Below, one piece after another: positions 18,586 through 28,322 of a DNA stretch of 64,000 nt; within the stretch, counting starts at the first letter, position 1; every line of letters starts with the position of its first letter. The stretch covers positions 2,423,001 through 2,487,000 of the forward strand of contig NZ_CP059297.1 in NCBI RefSeq assembly GCF_017795885.1. Reading direction: 5' to 3'. The notes beneath the pieces are model-generated. The model saw only the letters and a program-made list of their open reading frames with translations. It had not been told where the DNA came from and did no database searches. The translations under genes were made by a program, and so were the position numbers. This stretch comes from Brevundimonas sp. AJA228-03 (GTDB lineage Bacteria; Pseudomonadota; Alphaproteobacteria; Caulobacterales; Caulobacteraceae).

Positions 18586-19401
18586 TTGACTTCGACGGTC
18601 GCGTCGGCTTCTCGTATCGCGGTGAACGCTCCCTCTTCACCGCCCCGGTTGGCCTTCTGCGCCAGCGATCGACCCGAGGCCCTGGAAGCCCGCGAGCGGC
18701 TGTCCACCCTCTATGGTTCGACGCCTGAAGCCGAGGCGGATGTCATCGTCGCCCTGGGCGGCGACGGCTTCATGCTGGAGACTCTGCACGCCAACATGAC
18801 GCGCCGGACGCCCGTCTATGGCATGAACCGCGGCTCGGTCGGCTTCCTGATGAATGACTATGAGGAAGACGCTCTGCTGGACCGGATTTCCGCCGCCGGG
18901 CGCGCCGTCATACATCCGCTGCAGATGGACGCCTGGACCGAGAGCGGCGCGGTCCACACCGGCCTGGCCATCAACGAGGTCTCCCTGCTGCGCCAGACCC
19001 GTCAATCGGCCAAGCTTCGTATCAGCGTCGATGGCAAGGTGCGGCTGGAGGAACTGTCCTGCGACGGCTGCATGGTCGCCACGCCCGCCGGATCGACCGC
19101 CTACAACCTGTCGGCCCACGGTCCGATCATTCCGCTGGATGCCCGGATGCTGGCCCTGACGCCCATCAGCGCCTTTCGCCCCCGGCGATGGCGGGGGGCC
19201 CTGCTGCCGCATAGCGCCCGGGTCGAGTTCGAGGTGCTGGAGGCGGACAAGCGACCGGTCAGCGCCGTGGCCGACAGTCTGGAAATCCGTCGCGTGGTAA
19301 AGGTCGCGATCAAGGAACGGCGCGACGTCGCCCTCACCATGCTGTTCGATGCCGGGCGATCGTTCGAGGAGCGCGTCCTGGCGGAACAGTTCACCGCCTG
19401 A
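18586..19401 (+). CDS. nadK: NAD kinase
   Basis: 271 aa with the first possible start, a TTG at 18586; a GTG at 18622 would give 259 aa and begin closer to [16 protein letters not shown] kinase phosphorylates NAD to NADP with ATP. The diagnostic [11 protein letters not shown] is near residues 56-66, and [17 protein letters not shown] is the substrate loop (GSTAYN). It follows the DUF2336 gene by 16 bp on the same strand. Family assignment is firm; start is uncertain. Confidence 0.9.
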   Translation: MTSTVASASRIAVNAPSSPPRLAFCASDRPEALEARERLSTLYGSTPEAEADVIVALGGDGFMLETLHANMTRRTPVYGMNRGSVGFLMNDYEEDALLDRISAAGRAVIHPLQMDAWTESGAVHTGLAINEVSLLRQTRQSAKLRISVDGKVRLEELSCDGCMVATPAGSTAYNLSAHGPIIPLDARMLALTPISAFRPRRWRGALLPHSARVEFEVLEADKRPVSAVADSLEIRRVVKVAIKERRDVALTMLFDAGRSFEERVLAEQFTA

Positions 19402-19466
19402 AGCGGGTCACGGGTTCTTAAGGGGGGCCGTGTATTCTTCGGCATCGACGTCCCCAGGAGTCCGCC

Positions 19467-19946
19467 ATGAGCAACCCGGCTCAGATTACCCGCCCGCCCA
19501 ACACGCTGCTCGCCAAGGTCGGCGGCGGCTTCAGCGGCATCAACGCCGAAGCCATTGCCAAGGCCGAAGAGGCCCTGAAGGCGATGTCGGGCCAGTTCGG
19601 CCAGTGGCTGCAGGACGAGATCTCCAAGCTGGACAACGCCCAGGCCGCGATCCGCGACAACGGTTACACCAGCAAGACTGCCGAAGACCTGTACTTCAGA
19701 GCGCACGATCTGAAGGGTCTGGGTTCCACCTATCAGTATCCGCTGGTCACACGCCTGGCCGGATCTCTGTGCAAGCTGATGGACGATCCGATTCGGCGAA
19801 TGGACGCATCCCTGGTGCTGATCGACGCCCACATCGACGCCATACGTGCCGTCGTCCGCGACCAGATTCAGACCGACGATCACCCCACGGGCCGCGCCCT
19901 GTCTGAAACGCTCGAAGCCCGGGTTGCGGCGCACCGCGCGGAGTAA
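19467..19946 (+). CDS. Hpt domain phosphotransfer protein
   Basis: 159 aa. The phosphoacceptor histidine is in FRAHDLKGLGSTYQYP (HDLKG, near residue 79), in an Hpt four-helix bundle. The protein carries nothing else recognisable. In Caulobacter such stand-alone Hpt proteins relay phosphate between hybrid kinases and response regulators. The partner is not in this window. It is 65 bp from nadK and convergent with the second DUF2336 gene. Confidence 0.82.
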   Translation: MSNPAQITRPPNTLLAKVGGGFSGINAEAIAKAEEALKAMSGQFGQWLQDEISKLDNAQAAIRDNGYTSKTAEDLYFRAHDLKGLGSTYQYPLVTRLAGSLCKLMDDPIRRMDASLVLIDAHIDAIRAVVRDQIQTDDHPTGRALSETLEARVAAHRAE

Positions 19947-19977
19947 ACGCGACCTTTTCCGAGCGGGAGAAGGCGTT

Positions 19978-21123
19978 TCAGGCCGCGTTCGCCGCCATCA
20001 ACCGCAGCGGCGTCTCCGCCGGTTGGTCCAGCCGCTCCATCAGATAGGCCAGATCGTCACGCGACGCGTTCGGCCGCTGGGTCAGGAACCGTTCAAGCAT
20101 CTGTTGGCGGAAGGCCTCGCCGGTCGTGTCGATGCCTTCCGCCGTCAGCTGACGCCACGTATCGACCCCCACCCGGAACGCCAGGAACAGACGCGGCGGC
20201 AGGCCGGCGCGGTCGTAGATGGCTTTCAGTCCCAGCGGACCCGCATCGTGCACCATCAGCCAGGCGCGCTCATGCGGGGTCGAGGCCAATTCGGCCAGGC
20301 CGTGCTCGAACAGGGTCATCTGGCCGCGCGCGAGAGCCCGCAGCAGCAATGAACCGGTCAGGGCACGCCTCGAATTCAACTGGCTGACGAAGGTGGCGAT
20401 ATCCGCTGTCGTCGCTGCCTGATCGATCAGGTCGACGGTCGCCCGCTCGCGCGCGAAGGTCGACAGGCGAATGGCGGTCTCGGGTGCCACCGCGTGGCGC
20501 ATGACCAGATGATGGCGCACAGCCTCGCTGGCCAGGGCCACCAGCCGCTCCGTGATATCCAGCGGCAGGACCTGGCGATAGGCCAGGGCGGCCACCACCT
20601 CGGGGGCCGAACCGAACCGGTCGATGATCCTGCCCATGGCGCTTTCGGACAGGTCGGCATTGTCGTTCGAGGCCAGGGTCCGCACCGCCTGTTCGCAGCC
20701 ATCAGCGCTCAGAACGTCGGCCACGTCGCGCGACACGCGGGGCCGCGCCGCCACCGCCACCTGCCGCAAGGCCGATCCGGCCTTCACGATCTCGATCAGG
20801 TCGTCATCTGTGAAGACGGGAGAGAATCCGATCATCGCGAGGGCGATGGAATCCACGTCCGCCGCCAGCAGCCGTGCCACATCGTGGGGAATCAGGTCGG
20901 AGCTCTTCAGCGTCACCGCCAGGGCACGCCGCACCAGCTCGGCCGAATCGTTGGCCATCACCCGTATGATCTTCTGTGCGGCTTCCCGATCCGCGTCTTC
21001 GAGGTCGATCCGGTCGATGCTGCGACACAGCTTGTGCGCGGCGGAGGCGCGCTCGTCCTCGTCCGTCGCCTTGATCAGGCGTCGGATGTCGAACTCGGTC
21101 AGACGGGCGCGATGGGCGGTCAT
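19978..21123 (-). CDS. DUF2336 domain protein (paralogue 2)
   Basis: 381 aa, helical-repeat protein. It shares the pattern of paralogue 1: HKLCRSIDRIDLEDADREAAQKII, LASNDNADLSESAMGRIIDR, LLLRALARGQMTLFEHGLAEL, matching paralogue 1's [21 protein letters not shown] at the corresponding place. Function unknown. A CtrA-like site stands 54 bp upstream. It is divergent from nothing and shares its strand with the PleA-like gene upstream. Confidence 0.82.
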   Translation of the reverse strand: MTAHRARLTEFDIRRLIKATDEDERASAAHKLCRSIDRIDLEDADREAAQKIIRVMANDSAELVRRALAVTLKSSDLIPHDVARLLAADVDSIALAMIGFSPVFTDDDLIEIVKAGSALRQVAVAARPRVSRDVADVLSADGCEQAVRTLASNDNADLSESAMGRIIDRFGSAPEVVAALAYRQVLPLDITERLVALASEAVRHHLVMRHAVAPETAIRLSTFARERATVDLIDQAATTADIATFVSQLNSRRALTGSLLLRALARGQMTLFEHGLAELASTPHERAWLMVHDAGPLGLKAIYDRAGLPPRLFLAFRVGVDTWRQLTAEGIDTTGEAFRQQMLERFLTQRPNASRDDLAYLMERLDQPAETPLRLMAANAA

Positions 21124-21177
21124 TGGGGCTCGGATCGTGAGTCGCGGAAAGCGAGGTTTACCATGAAGCCTGTTTGC

Positions 21178-21192
21178 TTAACGCGCGGTTTA
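21178..21192 (-). promoter_or_regulatory. Candidate CtrA box upstream of DUF2336 paralogue 2
   Basis: TTAACGCGCGGTTTA is TTAA-N7-TTAA with one mismatch. It ends in the stop codon of the PleA-like gene and lies 54 bp upstream of the 21123 start. Confidence 0.5.
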
Positions 21193-21996
21193 CCACCCGC
21201 TCCCGGAGGTCGATTCAGACCCTGATCCGAAAGCCTTGGTGAAAGCACCGGCCTTCTGGTCGCCTTCCTGTCCCAGCAGCAGCGCCAGCAGACCCTGATC
21301 CTGTTTCAGCCGGTCCATCCGCGCCGCAATGGCCATGTCCTTTTCGTCCAGCGCGGGCAAGCCGGGGCCGCCCGACCCCAGGGCCGGAGCGCCCTCGCCT
21401 GCCGTGCTTTGCAGGTTGGCATGAACCTCGGCCACCGTGGCCGCTCTCCCGTCGCGATAGAAGATCGAGCGATTGGCCGCTGCCGCCTGCGGGAACATGG
21501 CCGCCGCACTGGCGCCCGGCCGGGTCTGCATGGCCTCCATGATCTGGGCGGCCCCCGCCGGCCCCAGAAAGTGCGCCGCATACAGGTCACCGGCACCCGG
21601 CTCACGGCCGGTCCGCCCGCGAAGATAGGCGGCGTTCGAGGCCGTCAGCTCGGCCGCCATGGTCGAGGCGGCCTGCGGATCGAACCTCAGATCCAGCACC
21701 ATATTGCGCGCCGACCCGTCCACCCGCCAGCGTCCGTCGGAGCCCCGATGGATCAGATCGGCATACTGGCCGTATCCGTGCTGTGCCCCGTGCTGCTTGA
21801 CGGTCGCCAGCCAGGTCTGCTCGATGAACTGGAACAGGCCCGAGGCCGAGGAGGTCGGGGCCTTGGCATTGGGATTGAAGGCGCTCTCGCGGCGGGCGGT
21901 CTTCATCAGGAAGTCGAAATCGACCCCGGTGGCGCTGGCGGCACGACGGATCGCCGCCTCCACCCCACCCGATGCTGGAATCGCTCTGACGCTCAT
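21190..21996 (-). CDS. pleA: PleA-like lytic transglycosylase
   Basis: 268 aa. The SLT core shows the catalytic glutamate in MKTARRESAFNPNAKA and then SSASGLFQFIEQTWL and the Tyr/Asn motif GDLYAAHFLG. It cleaves peptidoglycan glycan strands. In Caulobacter, PleA opens the wall for pilus and flagellum assembly. No signal peptide is visible from start ATG 21996 (MSVRAIPASGGVE); a longer frame to 22089 has no signal either. A perfect TTAA-N7-TTAA box lies 23 bp upstream. The gene symbol is by similarity and context. Confidence 0.75.
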   Translation of the reverse strand: MSVRAIPASGGVEAAIRRAASATGVDFDFLMKTARRESAFNPNAKAPTSSASGLFQFIEQTWLATVKQHGAQHGYGQYADLIHRGSDGRWRVDGSARNMVLDLRFDPQAASTMAAELTASNAAYLRGRTGREPGAGDLYAAHFLGPAGAAQIMEAMQTRPGASAAAMFPQAAAANRSIFYRDGRAATVAEVHANLQSTAGEGAPALGSGGPGLPALDEKDMAIAARMDRLKQDQGLLALLLGQEGDQKAGAFTKAFGSGSESTSGSGW

Positions 21997-22019
21997 GGAG
22001 CAAGGCTCGGAGATCGTGG

Positions 22020-22034
22020 TTAATTGAGTGTTAA
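22020..22034 (-). promoter_or_regulatory. CtrA box upstream of pleA
   Basis: TTAATTGAGTGTTAA is a perfect TTAA-N7-TTAA, followed by TTAATGTCCGTTAA (N6) overlapping it at 22031-22044. It is 23 bp from the pleA start codon at 21996, consistent with CtrA binding near the -35/-10 region. Confidence 0.65.
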
Positions 22035-22121
22035 TGTCCGTTAACGGCACGGCGCGGGCCCTGCGATGCCTGGCTATGCACATGATCAACGATCAGAAGA
22101 ACCAGGGTTTCCCTTGCCCAG

Positions 22122-22619
22122 ATGCCGCCATCCGTCGCGCGTCACGCCTCCTGGAGGTGCCGGGGAGCAGCTTGTAGCCGAGGGAGTGACGGCCATGATG
22201 ATGCAGACCGCACGCCTCTGACGGACCAGCCGGTCGAGACGCTCGATACAGTCACGTCCGACACCACCGTTTCCGCCATGGGACCGGTCATCAACACGGC
22301 CACGCCGCCCGGCCCGCCGGTCATCCCCTCACCCCGCTGGGTCGGTCGGCCGAACGCCGACCAGTTGGCCCGCGCCTATCCCGGCCGGGCGATCCCGCAG
22401 TCGGTGTCGGGTTCGGCGCGGCTCAGCTGCCTGGTCCAGGCCAATGGCTCGGTCACGGACTGCAGCGTCGTGTCCGAGACACCCGGCGGCTTTGGCTTCG
22501 GCCACGCGGCGCTGGGGCGGACGCGCTATTTCCGCATGAACCCGCGCACCGTGGACGGTCAGGCGGAGGACGGGGCCCGCGTCAACATTGGCCTGCGGTT
22601 CAATCTGCCGGAGGACTGA
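22122..22619 (+). CDS. TonB C-terminal-like protein
   Basis: 165 aa in the longest reading; a start at ATG 22278 would give 113 aa. Residues from about 72 fit a TonB C-terminal domain: [45 protein letters not shown], then FRMNPRT. The N-terminus from 22122 has no signal or membrane segment and may be spurious, so the true start may be elsewhere or a frameshift may have removed an anchor. The gene overlaps the convergent oxidoreductase by 20 bp. Confidence 0.55.
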   Translation: MPPSVARHASWRCRGAACSRGSDGHDDADRTPLTDQPVETLDTVTSDTTVSAMGPVINTATPPGPPVIPSPRWVGRPNADQLARAYPGRAIPQSVSGSARLSCLVQANGSVTDCSVVSETPGGFGFGHAALGRTRYFRMNPRTVDGQAEDGARVNIGLRFNLPED

Positions 22620-23652
22620 ACCGGAGAGGATCAAAGGCGGTCGCGTACCGATCGCGCGGCCGTCCTTCGATCCCGTCGGCCACGACCCGGGCCACCATCG
22701 GCCCCAGCAGCCAGCCGTTCCGGCGCGGGGCCAGGGCCAGATGCAATCCGTCGCCGATCGGGCCGGCGATGGGCAGGCCGTCCGCCGATCCACCCCTGAC
22801 CCCCACACGCCACTGCACCGCCGGGGCGATCCCATGCCCGGTGAGGACCTGCGCCATGGCAAGCAGACGGTCCGACGCGGCCGGATCGACGGCCAGATCC
22901 CGCGCGCCCTCGACCATGGTCGCACCGATCAGGGTCCCATCCGCGGCCGGAGCCACATAGCCACCCGGCCCTCGCAGAACGCGGTCGGTCAGGACGTCGG
23001 CCGTCCAGCCGATTTGCCCCTTGATCGGGCGCACGGTGGCGATGAGCGACGATGCCAGATGGGGAAGGCCGGGCACCGCCAGGGCCACACCGGTCGCCAT
23101 GATCACCCGGGTCGCCCGAATCCCGGTTCCGCCCGCATCGATCCGCCAGCCAGATTCATGGCGCGCGAGCCGATCGACGCCCGCCCCGATCCGCCGGGGC
23201 CCGAGGCGTTCCGACAGGGCCTGCAATGACGCGCCTGCCTCCAGCCGCATATCCTCCGGCGCCGCCACCCCTCCGGCCGTCCGCGTGGCTTCAAAACCAA
23301 GCGCCGCGAGCCGGGCGTGAATCATCCCGGCCTCCGGTCCGCGCCACTCCGCCGGTGTCCGATCGAGCGTCAGGCCGAACCGCGCTGCAAAGGCCGGCCA
23401 CAGCGCGGCCGCATCCCGCAGCAAGGCTCCGCGCTCCGCATCGCCTCCGTCCAGCACCGTCTCGAACGCCGGGGCGATCATTCCGGCGGCAATAGACGAG
23501 GCGTTGGCCCGGCCGGGGTCGACCACGCGCACATCCCGCCCGCGCGCCGCCAGCTCATTGGCGACACAAAGGCCCAGCACGCCCGCGCCAACCACGACGA
23601 TGTCACAGGAGATATCCGCCACGGCCGGTCCTTCGACCCACCGTCCGGCCAT
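22600..23652 (-). CDS. FAD-dependent amino-acid oxidase-type enzyme (ThiO-like)
   Basis: 350 aa; a GTG at 23622 would shorten it by 10. The Rossmann dinucleotide fold is [22 protein letters not shown], followed by VRVVDPG and the DAO fold's RPIKGQIGW. The family includes glycine oxidase ThiO for thiamine biosynthesis and other D-amino-acid and tRNA-linked oxidases. A ThiO role is a guess: thiE lies far away (63 kb). It is 25 bp from pckG on the same strand. Confidence 0.75.
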   Translation of the reverse strand: MAGRWVEGPAVADISCDIVVVGAGVLGLCVANELAARGRDVRVVDPGRANASSIAAGMIAPAFETVLDGGDAERGALLRDAAALWPAFAARFGLTLDRTPAEWRGPEAGMIHARLAALGFEATRTAGGVAAPEDMRLEAGASLQALSERLGPRRIGAGVDRLARHESGWRIDAGGTGIRATRVIMATGVALAVPGLPHLASSLIATVRPIKGQIGWTADVLTDRVLRGPGGYVAPAADGTLIGATMVEGARDLAVDPAASDRLLAMAQVLTGHGIAPAVQWRVGVRGGSADGLPIAGPIGDGLHLALAPRRNGWLLGPMVARVVADGIEGRPRDRYATAFDPLRFSPPAD

Positions 23653-23676
23653 TTCAAGTCGAGAGTGACCTGTGGC

Positions 23677-25539
23677 CTATTCCGCCGCCATGGCGGCGGC
23701 CTGATCGGCGATCCTGACGGAGGCCAGCCGCTCGGTCAGGGCGGCGTGCTGGTCCCACAGCGCGCGGGGCAGACGGTCGCCGAACCGGGCGTAGAATTCG
23801 GGGATCAGCCGGGCCTCCTCGGTCCAGACGTCCGCATCGACCTGCAGCAGGGTCGCCAGATCGGCCTCGCTCAGCGACAGGCCCTCGACGTCGAGCGCCC
23901 CCGGCGCAGGCACCCGGCCGACCGGCGTGTCCAGGGCCTCGGCCTCGCCGTCCAGCCGCCCTGCGATCCACTTCAGCACACGGGCATTGTCGCCGAACCC
24001 CGGCCAGACGAACGCGCCGTCCTCGCCCTTCCGGAACCAGTTGACGAAATAGATGCCGGGCAGTTTCGCCGGATCGGCCCTGGCCCCGAGCGCCAGCCAG
24101 TGCGCGAAATAGTCGCCCATGTTGTAGCCGCAGAAGGGCAGCATCGCGAACGGATCGCGGCGCAGTTCGCCGATGGCGTTCTCGGCTGCGGCCGTGCCTT
24201 CGGACGCCACGGTCGAGCCCAGGAACACCCCGTGCTCCCAGTCGAACGCCTCGGTCACAAGCGGCACGGCGGAGGCACGGCGCCCCCCGAACAGGATGGC
24301 GTCGATCGGCACGCCCCGGGGGTCTTCCCACTCCGGCGCGATGGTCGGGCACTGGGACGCAGGGGCAGCGAAGCGCGCATTGGGATGGGCCGCGGGTTCA
24401 CCCGAGGCCGGGTCGTGGGCCACGCCCTTCCAGTTGGTCAGGCCCTCCGGAGCCGTCCGGGTCAGGCCTTCCCACCAGACGTCGCCGTCGGCAGTCAGGG
24501 CCGTATTGGTGAAGACCGTATTGGTCGCCAGGGTCGCCAGGGCGTTCTGATTGGTGTTGCGGCTGGTCCCGGGCGCGACGCCGAAGAAGCCCGCTTCCGG
24601 ATTCACCGCATACAGCCGCCCGTCCTCGCCGAAGCGCATCCATGCGATGTCGTCGCCGATCGTCTCGGCGGTCCAGCCCGGCAGGGTCGGCTGGAGCATG
24701 GCCAGATTGGTCTTGCCGCAGGCGCTGGGGAAGGCCGCGGCCATATACTTCGACCGCCCCTTCGGATCGGTCAGCTTCAGGATCAGCATATGCTCGGCCA
24801 GCCAGCCCTCGTCGCGGGCCATGACCGAGGCGATGCGCAGGGCGTAGCATTTCTTGCCCAGCAGCGCATTGCCGCCATAGCCGGAGCCATAGGACCAGAT
24901 CTCACGCGTCTCGGGAAAATGGACGATCCATTTCTCGGGATTGCAGGGCCAGGCTACGTCCGCCTGCCCCGCGGCCAGGGGGGCACCCAGCGTATGCACA
25001 GCCGGCACGAACACACCGTCCTCACCCAGGGCCTCCAGCGCCGCAGCACCCATCCGCGTCATGATTCCCATGGACACGGCGACATAGCCGCTGTCGGTGA
25101 TCTCGACGCCCAGGGCCGACAGTTCCGAGCCCAGCGGGCCCATGGAGAAGGGCACCACATACATGGTCCGGCCGGCCATGCAGCCGTCGAACAGACCGTC
25201 CAGACGCGTCCGCATCCCGATCGGGTCGGCCCAGTTGTTGGTCGGCCCGGCGTCGATCTCCTCGGCCGAACAGATGAAGGTGCGGCTCTCGACCCGCGCG
25301 ACGTCCCTGGGATCCGAGGCGGCGTAATAGCTGCCCGGGCGCTTGTCCTGATCCAGTGCCTTCAGCGTGCCCTTGTCGATCAGGTCGGCGATGATCGCAG
25401 CCTTTTCGGCCTCGGACCCATCGCACCAGTGCACCCGCGCGGGCCTTGTCAGCGCCGCGATCTGCTCCACCCAGGCGATCAACCCGGCATGACGGGTCGG
25501 TCCGGGCGCAACGCCCGGCAGGGTCGGGATGGAAGCCAA
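23677..25539 (-). CDS. pckG: Phosphoenolpyruvate carboxykinase, GTP type
   Basis: 620 aa. It converts oxaloacetate and GTP to PEP, the first committed step of gluconeogenesis. The GTP-type signature with its reactive cysteine is [13 protein letters not shown] (residues 270-282, Cys274). R-loop [10 protein letters not shown] and [10 protein letters not shown] match the family. Length is normal. Start [10 protein letters not shown] is canonical. A perfect 8-bp inverted repeat lies 58-84 bp upstream and may be an operator. Confidence 0.95.
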   Translation of the reverse strand: MASIPTLPGVAPGPTRHAGLIAWVEQIAALTRPARVHWCDGSEAEKAAIIADLIDKGTLKALDQDKRPGSYYAASDPRDVARVESRTFICSAEEIDAGPTNNWADPIGMRTRLDGLFDGCMAGRTMYVVPFSMGPLGSELSALGVEITDSGYVAVSMGIMTRMGAAALEALGEDGVFVPAVHTLGAPLAAGQADVAWPCNPEKWIVHFPETREIWSYGSGYGGNALLGKKCYALRIASVMARDEGWLAEHMLILKLTDPKGRSKYMAAAFPSACGKTNLAMLQPTLPGWTAETIGDDIAWMRFGEDGRLYAVNPEAGFFGVAPGTSRNTNQNALATLATNTVFTNTALTADGDVWWEGLTRTAPEGLTNWKGVAHDPASGEPAAHPNARFAAPASQCPTIAPEWEDPRGVPIDAILFGGRRASAVPLVTEAFDWEHGVFLGSTVASEGTAAAENAIGELRRDPFAMLPFCGYNMGDYFAHWLALGARADPAKLPGIYFVNWFRKGEDGAFVWPGFGDNARVLKWIAGRLDGEAEALDTPVGRVPAPGALDVEGLSLSEADLATLLQVDADVWTEEARLIPEFYARFGDRLPRALWDQHAALTERLASVRIADQAAAMAAE

Positions 25540-25596
25540 GCGAACTCTCCTGAACGTGGGCCCGGCTGATCTGACGCCGCCGTGAACCGCCTCTTT

Positions 25597-25623
25597 TGTA
25601 ACAGCGCCTCACGACCTGTTACA
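25597..25623. promoter_or_regulatory. Inverted repeat upstream of pckG
   Basis: TGTAACAG and CTGTTACA are perfect 8-bp arms separated by 11 bp. The element lies 58 to 84 bp upstream of the pckG start codon. It looks like a dimer-binding operator with half-sites about two helical turns apart. No cognate regulator is identified. Confidence 0.5.
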
Positions 25624-25751
25624 GGCGCAATGCCACCCGGGATGCCGCGGCGTCAACCGCTGCAGGATTTCACCCCGATCACGCCCGCGCCCGGTACCGG
25701 GAGGGTCGAATCCGGTCGCGCGACCGGCAAAGCCCCTGTATCTGCAACGCT

Positions 25752-26393
25752 GTGCAGACGCTCGATCCCATCACACCGGCCGCTCCCGCCGTGGCCATGG
25801 CCTCTCCCGCCGTGGCCCGGAACACCGACCCGATCCTGGCGGTGCTGAAGGCCCATCTGCCCGCCCGGGGTCGGGTGCTGGAGATCGCCTCCGGCTCTGG
25901 CGAGCACGCCGTCGCTTTCGCCCGGGCCCTGCCCCTGACCACCTGGACGCCCAGCGATCCGTCGCCCGAGGCACGCGCCAGCATCGCCGCCTGGGCTGCC
26001 GAGGCGGCTCTGTCCAATCTGAACCCGGTGCTCGATCTCGACGCCGGCCGTCCCGACACCTGGCCTCCGGTCGATGTCCAGGCCATCGTCTGCATCAATA
26101 TGGTCCACATCAGCCCGTGGTCGGCGACCGAAGGCCTGATGGCGGGAGCCGCCCGCGTCCTGCCCGATCCCGGCGGGCTGCTGGTCCTGTACGGCCCCTT
26201 CCGCGAGGCCGACGTCCCGCTGGCCCCGTCCAACGAGGCCTTCGACGCCAGCCTGAAGTCCCGCGACCCAGCATGGGGCCTGCGCGACGTCGAGGCCGTC
26301 GTGGCCCTCGCCAGATCCCACGGCCTGCACCTGACCCGCCGCACCGAAATGCCCGCCAACAATCTGATGCTGCTGTTTCGCCGCGTCGGCTGA
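25752..26393 (+). CDS. DUF938 SAM-dependent methyltransferase-like protein
   Basis: 213 aa from GTG 25752; an ATG at 25797 gives 198 aa (MASPAVARNTDPIL) and is the better match to the family's N-terminus. The Rossmann SAM-binding motif is VLEIASGSGEHAVAFA. The family signatures WTPSDP and INMVHISPW are present. Its substrate is unknown. Confidence 0.8.
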   Translation: MQTLDPITPAAPAVAMASPAVARNTDPILAVLKAHLPARGRVLEIASGSGEHAVAFARALPLTTWTPSDPSPEARASIAAWAAEAALSNLNPVLDLDAGRPDTWPPVDVQAIVCINMVHISPWSATEGLMAGAARVLPDPGGLLVLYGPFREADVPLAPSNEAFDASLKSRDPAWGLRDVEAVVALARSHGLHLTRRTEMPANNLMLLFRRVG

Positions 26394-26408
26394 CCCCTGG
26401 AGCCTGCC

Positions 26409-26939
26409 ATGAAGACCCTCGCCTCCCTGCTCGCCCTCGGCCTGGCCCTCGCGGCCACGGCACCCGCTGCCTCGGCCCGGACCGCGCCGGTTCAGACCGC
26501 ACCGGCCCAGACCGCACCGGCAACGCCTCCCGCCCCCTCGCCGCCCTATGGCGCCCCGATCTCGCTGGACGCCGCCCAGGCCCTGATCGACCGCGCGGTC
26601 GCCGCCGCCGCGCGGGGCAATTTCCGCATGGCCGTGGCCATCGTGGAACCGAGCGGCGAACTGGTCGCCTTCGCCCGCATGGACGACACCCAGTACGGCT
26701 CCATCCTCGTGGCCCAGCGAAAGGCCCGCACCGCCGCCCGCTATCGACTGGCCACCTCGGTGATGGAGGAGCGCACCCTGGCGGGCCGGATCGTCAGCCT
26801 CGCCAACGACGACGCCCTGCCCATCGCAGGCGGCATCCCCATCGTCGTCGACGGTCGCATCGTCGGGGCCATCGGCGTGTCGGGCGCCACGGCCGCCCAG
26901 GATGCCGAGGTCGCCACGGCCGCCCTGGCCGCAGACTGA
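26409..26939 (+). CDS. GlcG/HbpS-family protein, secreted
   Basis: 176 aa. MKTLASLLALGLALAATAPAASA is a signal peptide, then a proline/threonine-rich spacer. The HbpS/GlcG domain spans about residues 54-176: DAAQALIDRAVAAAARGNFRMAVAIVEPSGELVAFARMD and IGVSGATAAQDAEVA. In Streptomyces HbpS binds haem outside the cell; in E. coli GlcG is of unknown role. Here it is periplasmic by signal prediction. The next gene starts 2 bp after its stop. Confidence 0.85.
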   Translation: MKTLASLLALGLALAATAPAASARTAPVQTAPAQTAPATPPAPSPPYGAPISLDAAQALIDRAVAAAARGNFRMAVAIVEPSGELVAFARMDDTQYGSILVAQRKARTAARYRLATSVMEERTLAGRIVSLANDDALPIAGGIPIVVDGRIVGAIGVSGATAAQDAEVATAALAAD

Positions 26940-26941
26940 GC

Positions 26942-27697
26942 TTGGCCTTCTCCCGCCTCTATGACGGTCCGGAGCCCAGCCGCATCAACAAATGGCTGGG
27001 CCAGACCGGCGTCTGCTCGCGGCGCGAGGCCGACGCCCTGATCGCCGACGGCCTGGTCTCGATCGACGGAGAGGTCGTCACCGATGCCGGCCGCAAGATC
27101 GAGCCGGGCCAGACCCTGACCCTGTCCGATCGCGCCGAAACCGCCCTCGCCGCCGGGATCACGGTCGTGATGAACAAGCCGGTCGGCTATGTCTCCGGCC
27201 AGCCCGAGCCGGACAAGATCCCCGCTGTCCGCCTGCTGACGGCCGCCAACCTGATCGGCCCCGGCACCGCGCCGACCGCGGACGCCTCCCTGCCCCCCAT
27301 TGGTCGCCTGGACGAGGATTCGCGCGGCCTGCTGATGCTGTCTTCGGACGGTGTCGTGGCCAAGGCGGTGATCGGGCCGGAGTCCAGACTCGACAAGGAA
27401 TACCTTGTCCGCGTCGCCGGGGATGTGACGGAGAAGAAGCTGGCCCTGCTGCGCCACGGCATCATGCTGGACGGCCGCCAGCTGAAATACGCCAGGGTCA
27501 GCCGGATGGAACAGCAGCGCCTGCGCTTCGTCCTGACCGAGGGTCGCAACCGCCAGATCCGGCGCATGTGCGACCATGCGGATCTGGAGGTCACCGATCT
27601 GCTGCGTGTCCGCATCGGCCCCATCCGTCTGGACGGGCTGGACGAAGGTCGATGGCGCCTCCTGACCCCCGAAGAACGCATCGCCCTGCTGGCCTGA
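26942..27697 (+). CDS. RluF/RluB-type 23S rRNA pseudouridine synthase
   Basis: 251 aa starting at TTG 26942 (MAFSRLYDGPEP), chosen because no ATG or GTG precedes the S4 domain. N-terminal S4 RNA-binding domain: INKWLGQTGVCSRREADALI. The catalytic Asp is in GRLDEDSRGLLMLSSDG, and the C-terminal region has ALTEGRNRQIRRM (RLFVLTEGRNRQIRRM). The family modifies helix 80 or 93 uridines of 23S rRNA. Which uridine cannot be told from sequence alone. Confidence 0.85.
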   Translation: MAFSRLYDGPEPSRINKWLGQTGVCSRREADALIADGLVSIDGEVVTDAGRKIEPGQTLTLSDRAETALAAGITVVMNKPVGYVSGQPEPDKIPAVRLLTAANLIGPGTAPTADASLPPIGRLDEDSRGLLMLSSDGVVAKAVIGPESRLDKEYLVRVAGDVTEKKLALLRHGIMLDGRQLKYARVSRMEQQRLRFVLTEGRNRQIRRMCDHADLEVTDLLRVRIGPIRLDGLDEGRWRLLTPEERIALLA

Positions 27698-27765
27698 ACC
27701 GCTCCGCTTGCATTTAACCGATGAGTTAACTATCGTGGTCGAAGCGCAAGGAGAGGACCCCGCCC

Positions 27766-28247
27766 ATGCCCGCCGACCGGAAGATCGTCCCCTGCCTGTG
27801 GTTCGACACCCAGGCCGAGGAGGCCGCGAATTTCTACGTCTCCGTCCTCCCCGACAGCCGCATCGAAAAGGTCGTGCGCGCGCCCGCCGACTATCCGGGA
27901 GGCCGCAAGGACAGCGTCCTGATGGTCGAGTTCATCATGGCCGGTGCCCCTATACCGCCCTGAACGGCGGCCCCTATTTCACCTTCACCGAGGCCATCTC
28001 GCTTCAGATCGAAACGGCGGATCAGGCCGAGACTGACCGCCTGTATGACGCCCTGTCCGCAGTGCCCGAGGCCGAACAGTGTGGCTGGGTCAAGGATCGC
28101 TACGGCCTCAGCTGGCAGATCATCCCGGCCGGTTTCACCGCGCTGATGAGCGACCCAAACCCGGCGGTCGCGGCGCGTGCCTTTGCGGCCATGATGGAGA
28201 CGAAACGGCTGGACGTGGACGCGCTTCGCGCCGCGGCGCGGGCCTGA
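27766..28247 (+). pseudogene. VOC-family PhnB-like gene with a frameshift
   Basis: Frame 1 from ATG 27766 ([15 protein letters not shown]) runs to the TGA at 27961-27963. The homology then continues one frame over from [19 protein letters not shown] to the stop at 28247. Expected family sequence is [14 protein letters not shown]; in the text GCCCCTATACC lacks one base near 27950. So a single-base deletion inactivates the gene unless it is a sequencing error. VOC proteins of this group are metal-dependent dioxygenase/isomerase-fold enzymes of mostly unknown role. Confidence 0.85.
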
Positions 28248-28322
28248 AAGAGGCCCATGCGGGAGAGGTCTCCATCTGCGGCCGGGGCGTTACGGACATG
28301 AGCCCCTTCCCGCGGCTCTAGC

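Noticed and set aside
23317..25569. 750-codon plus-strand frame over pckG
   Set aside because: Antisense shadow; Arg/Gly/His-rich composition with no domain, while pckG is certain.
27714..27729. TTAA-N8-TTAA as a CtrA box
   Set aside because: Spacing is one base too long and the downstream gene is a broken VOC gene.
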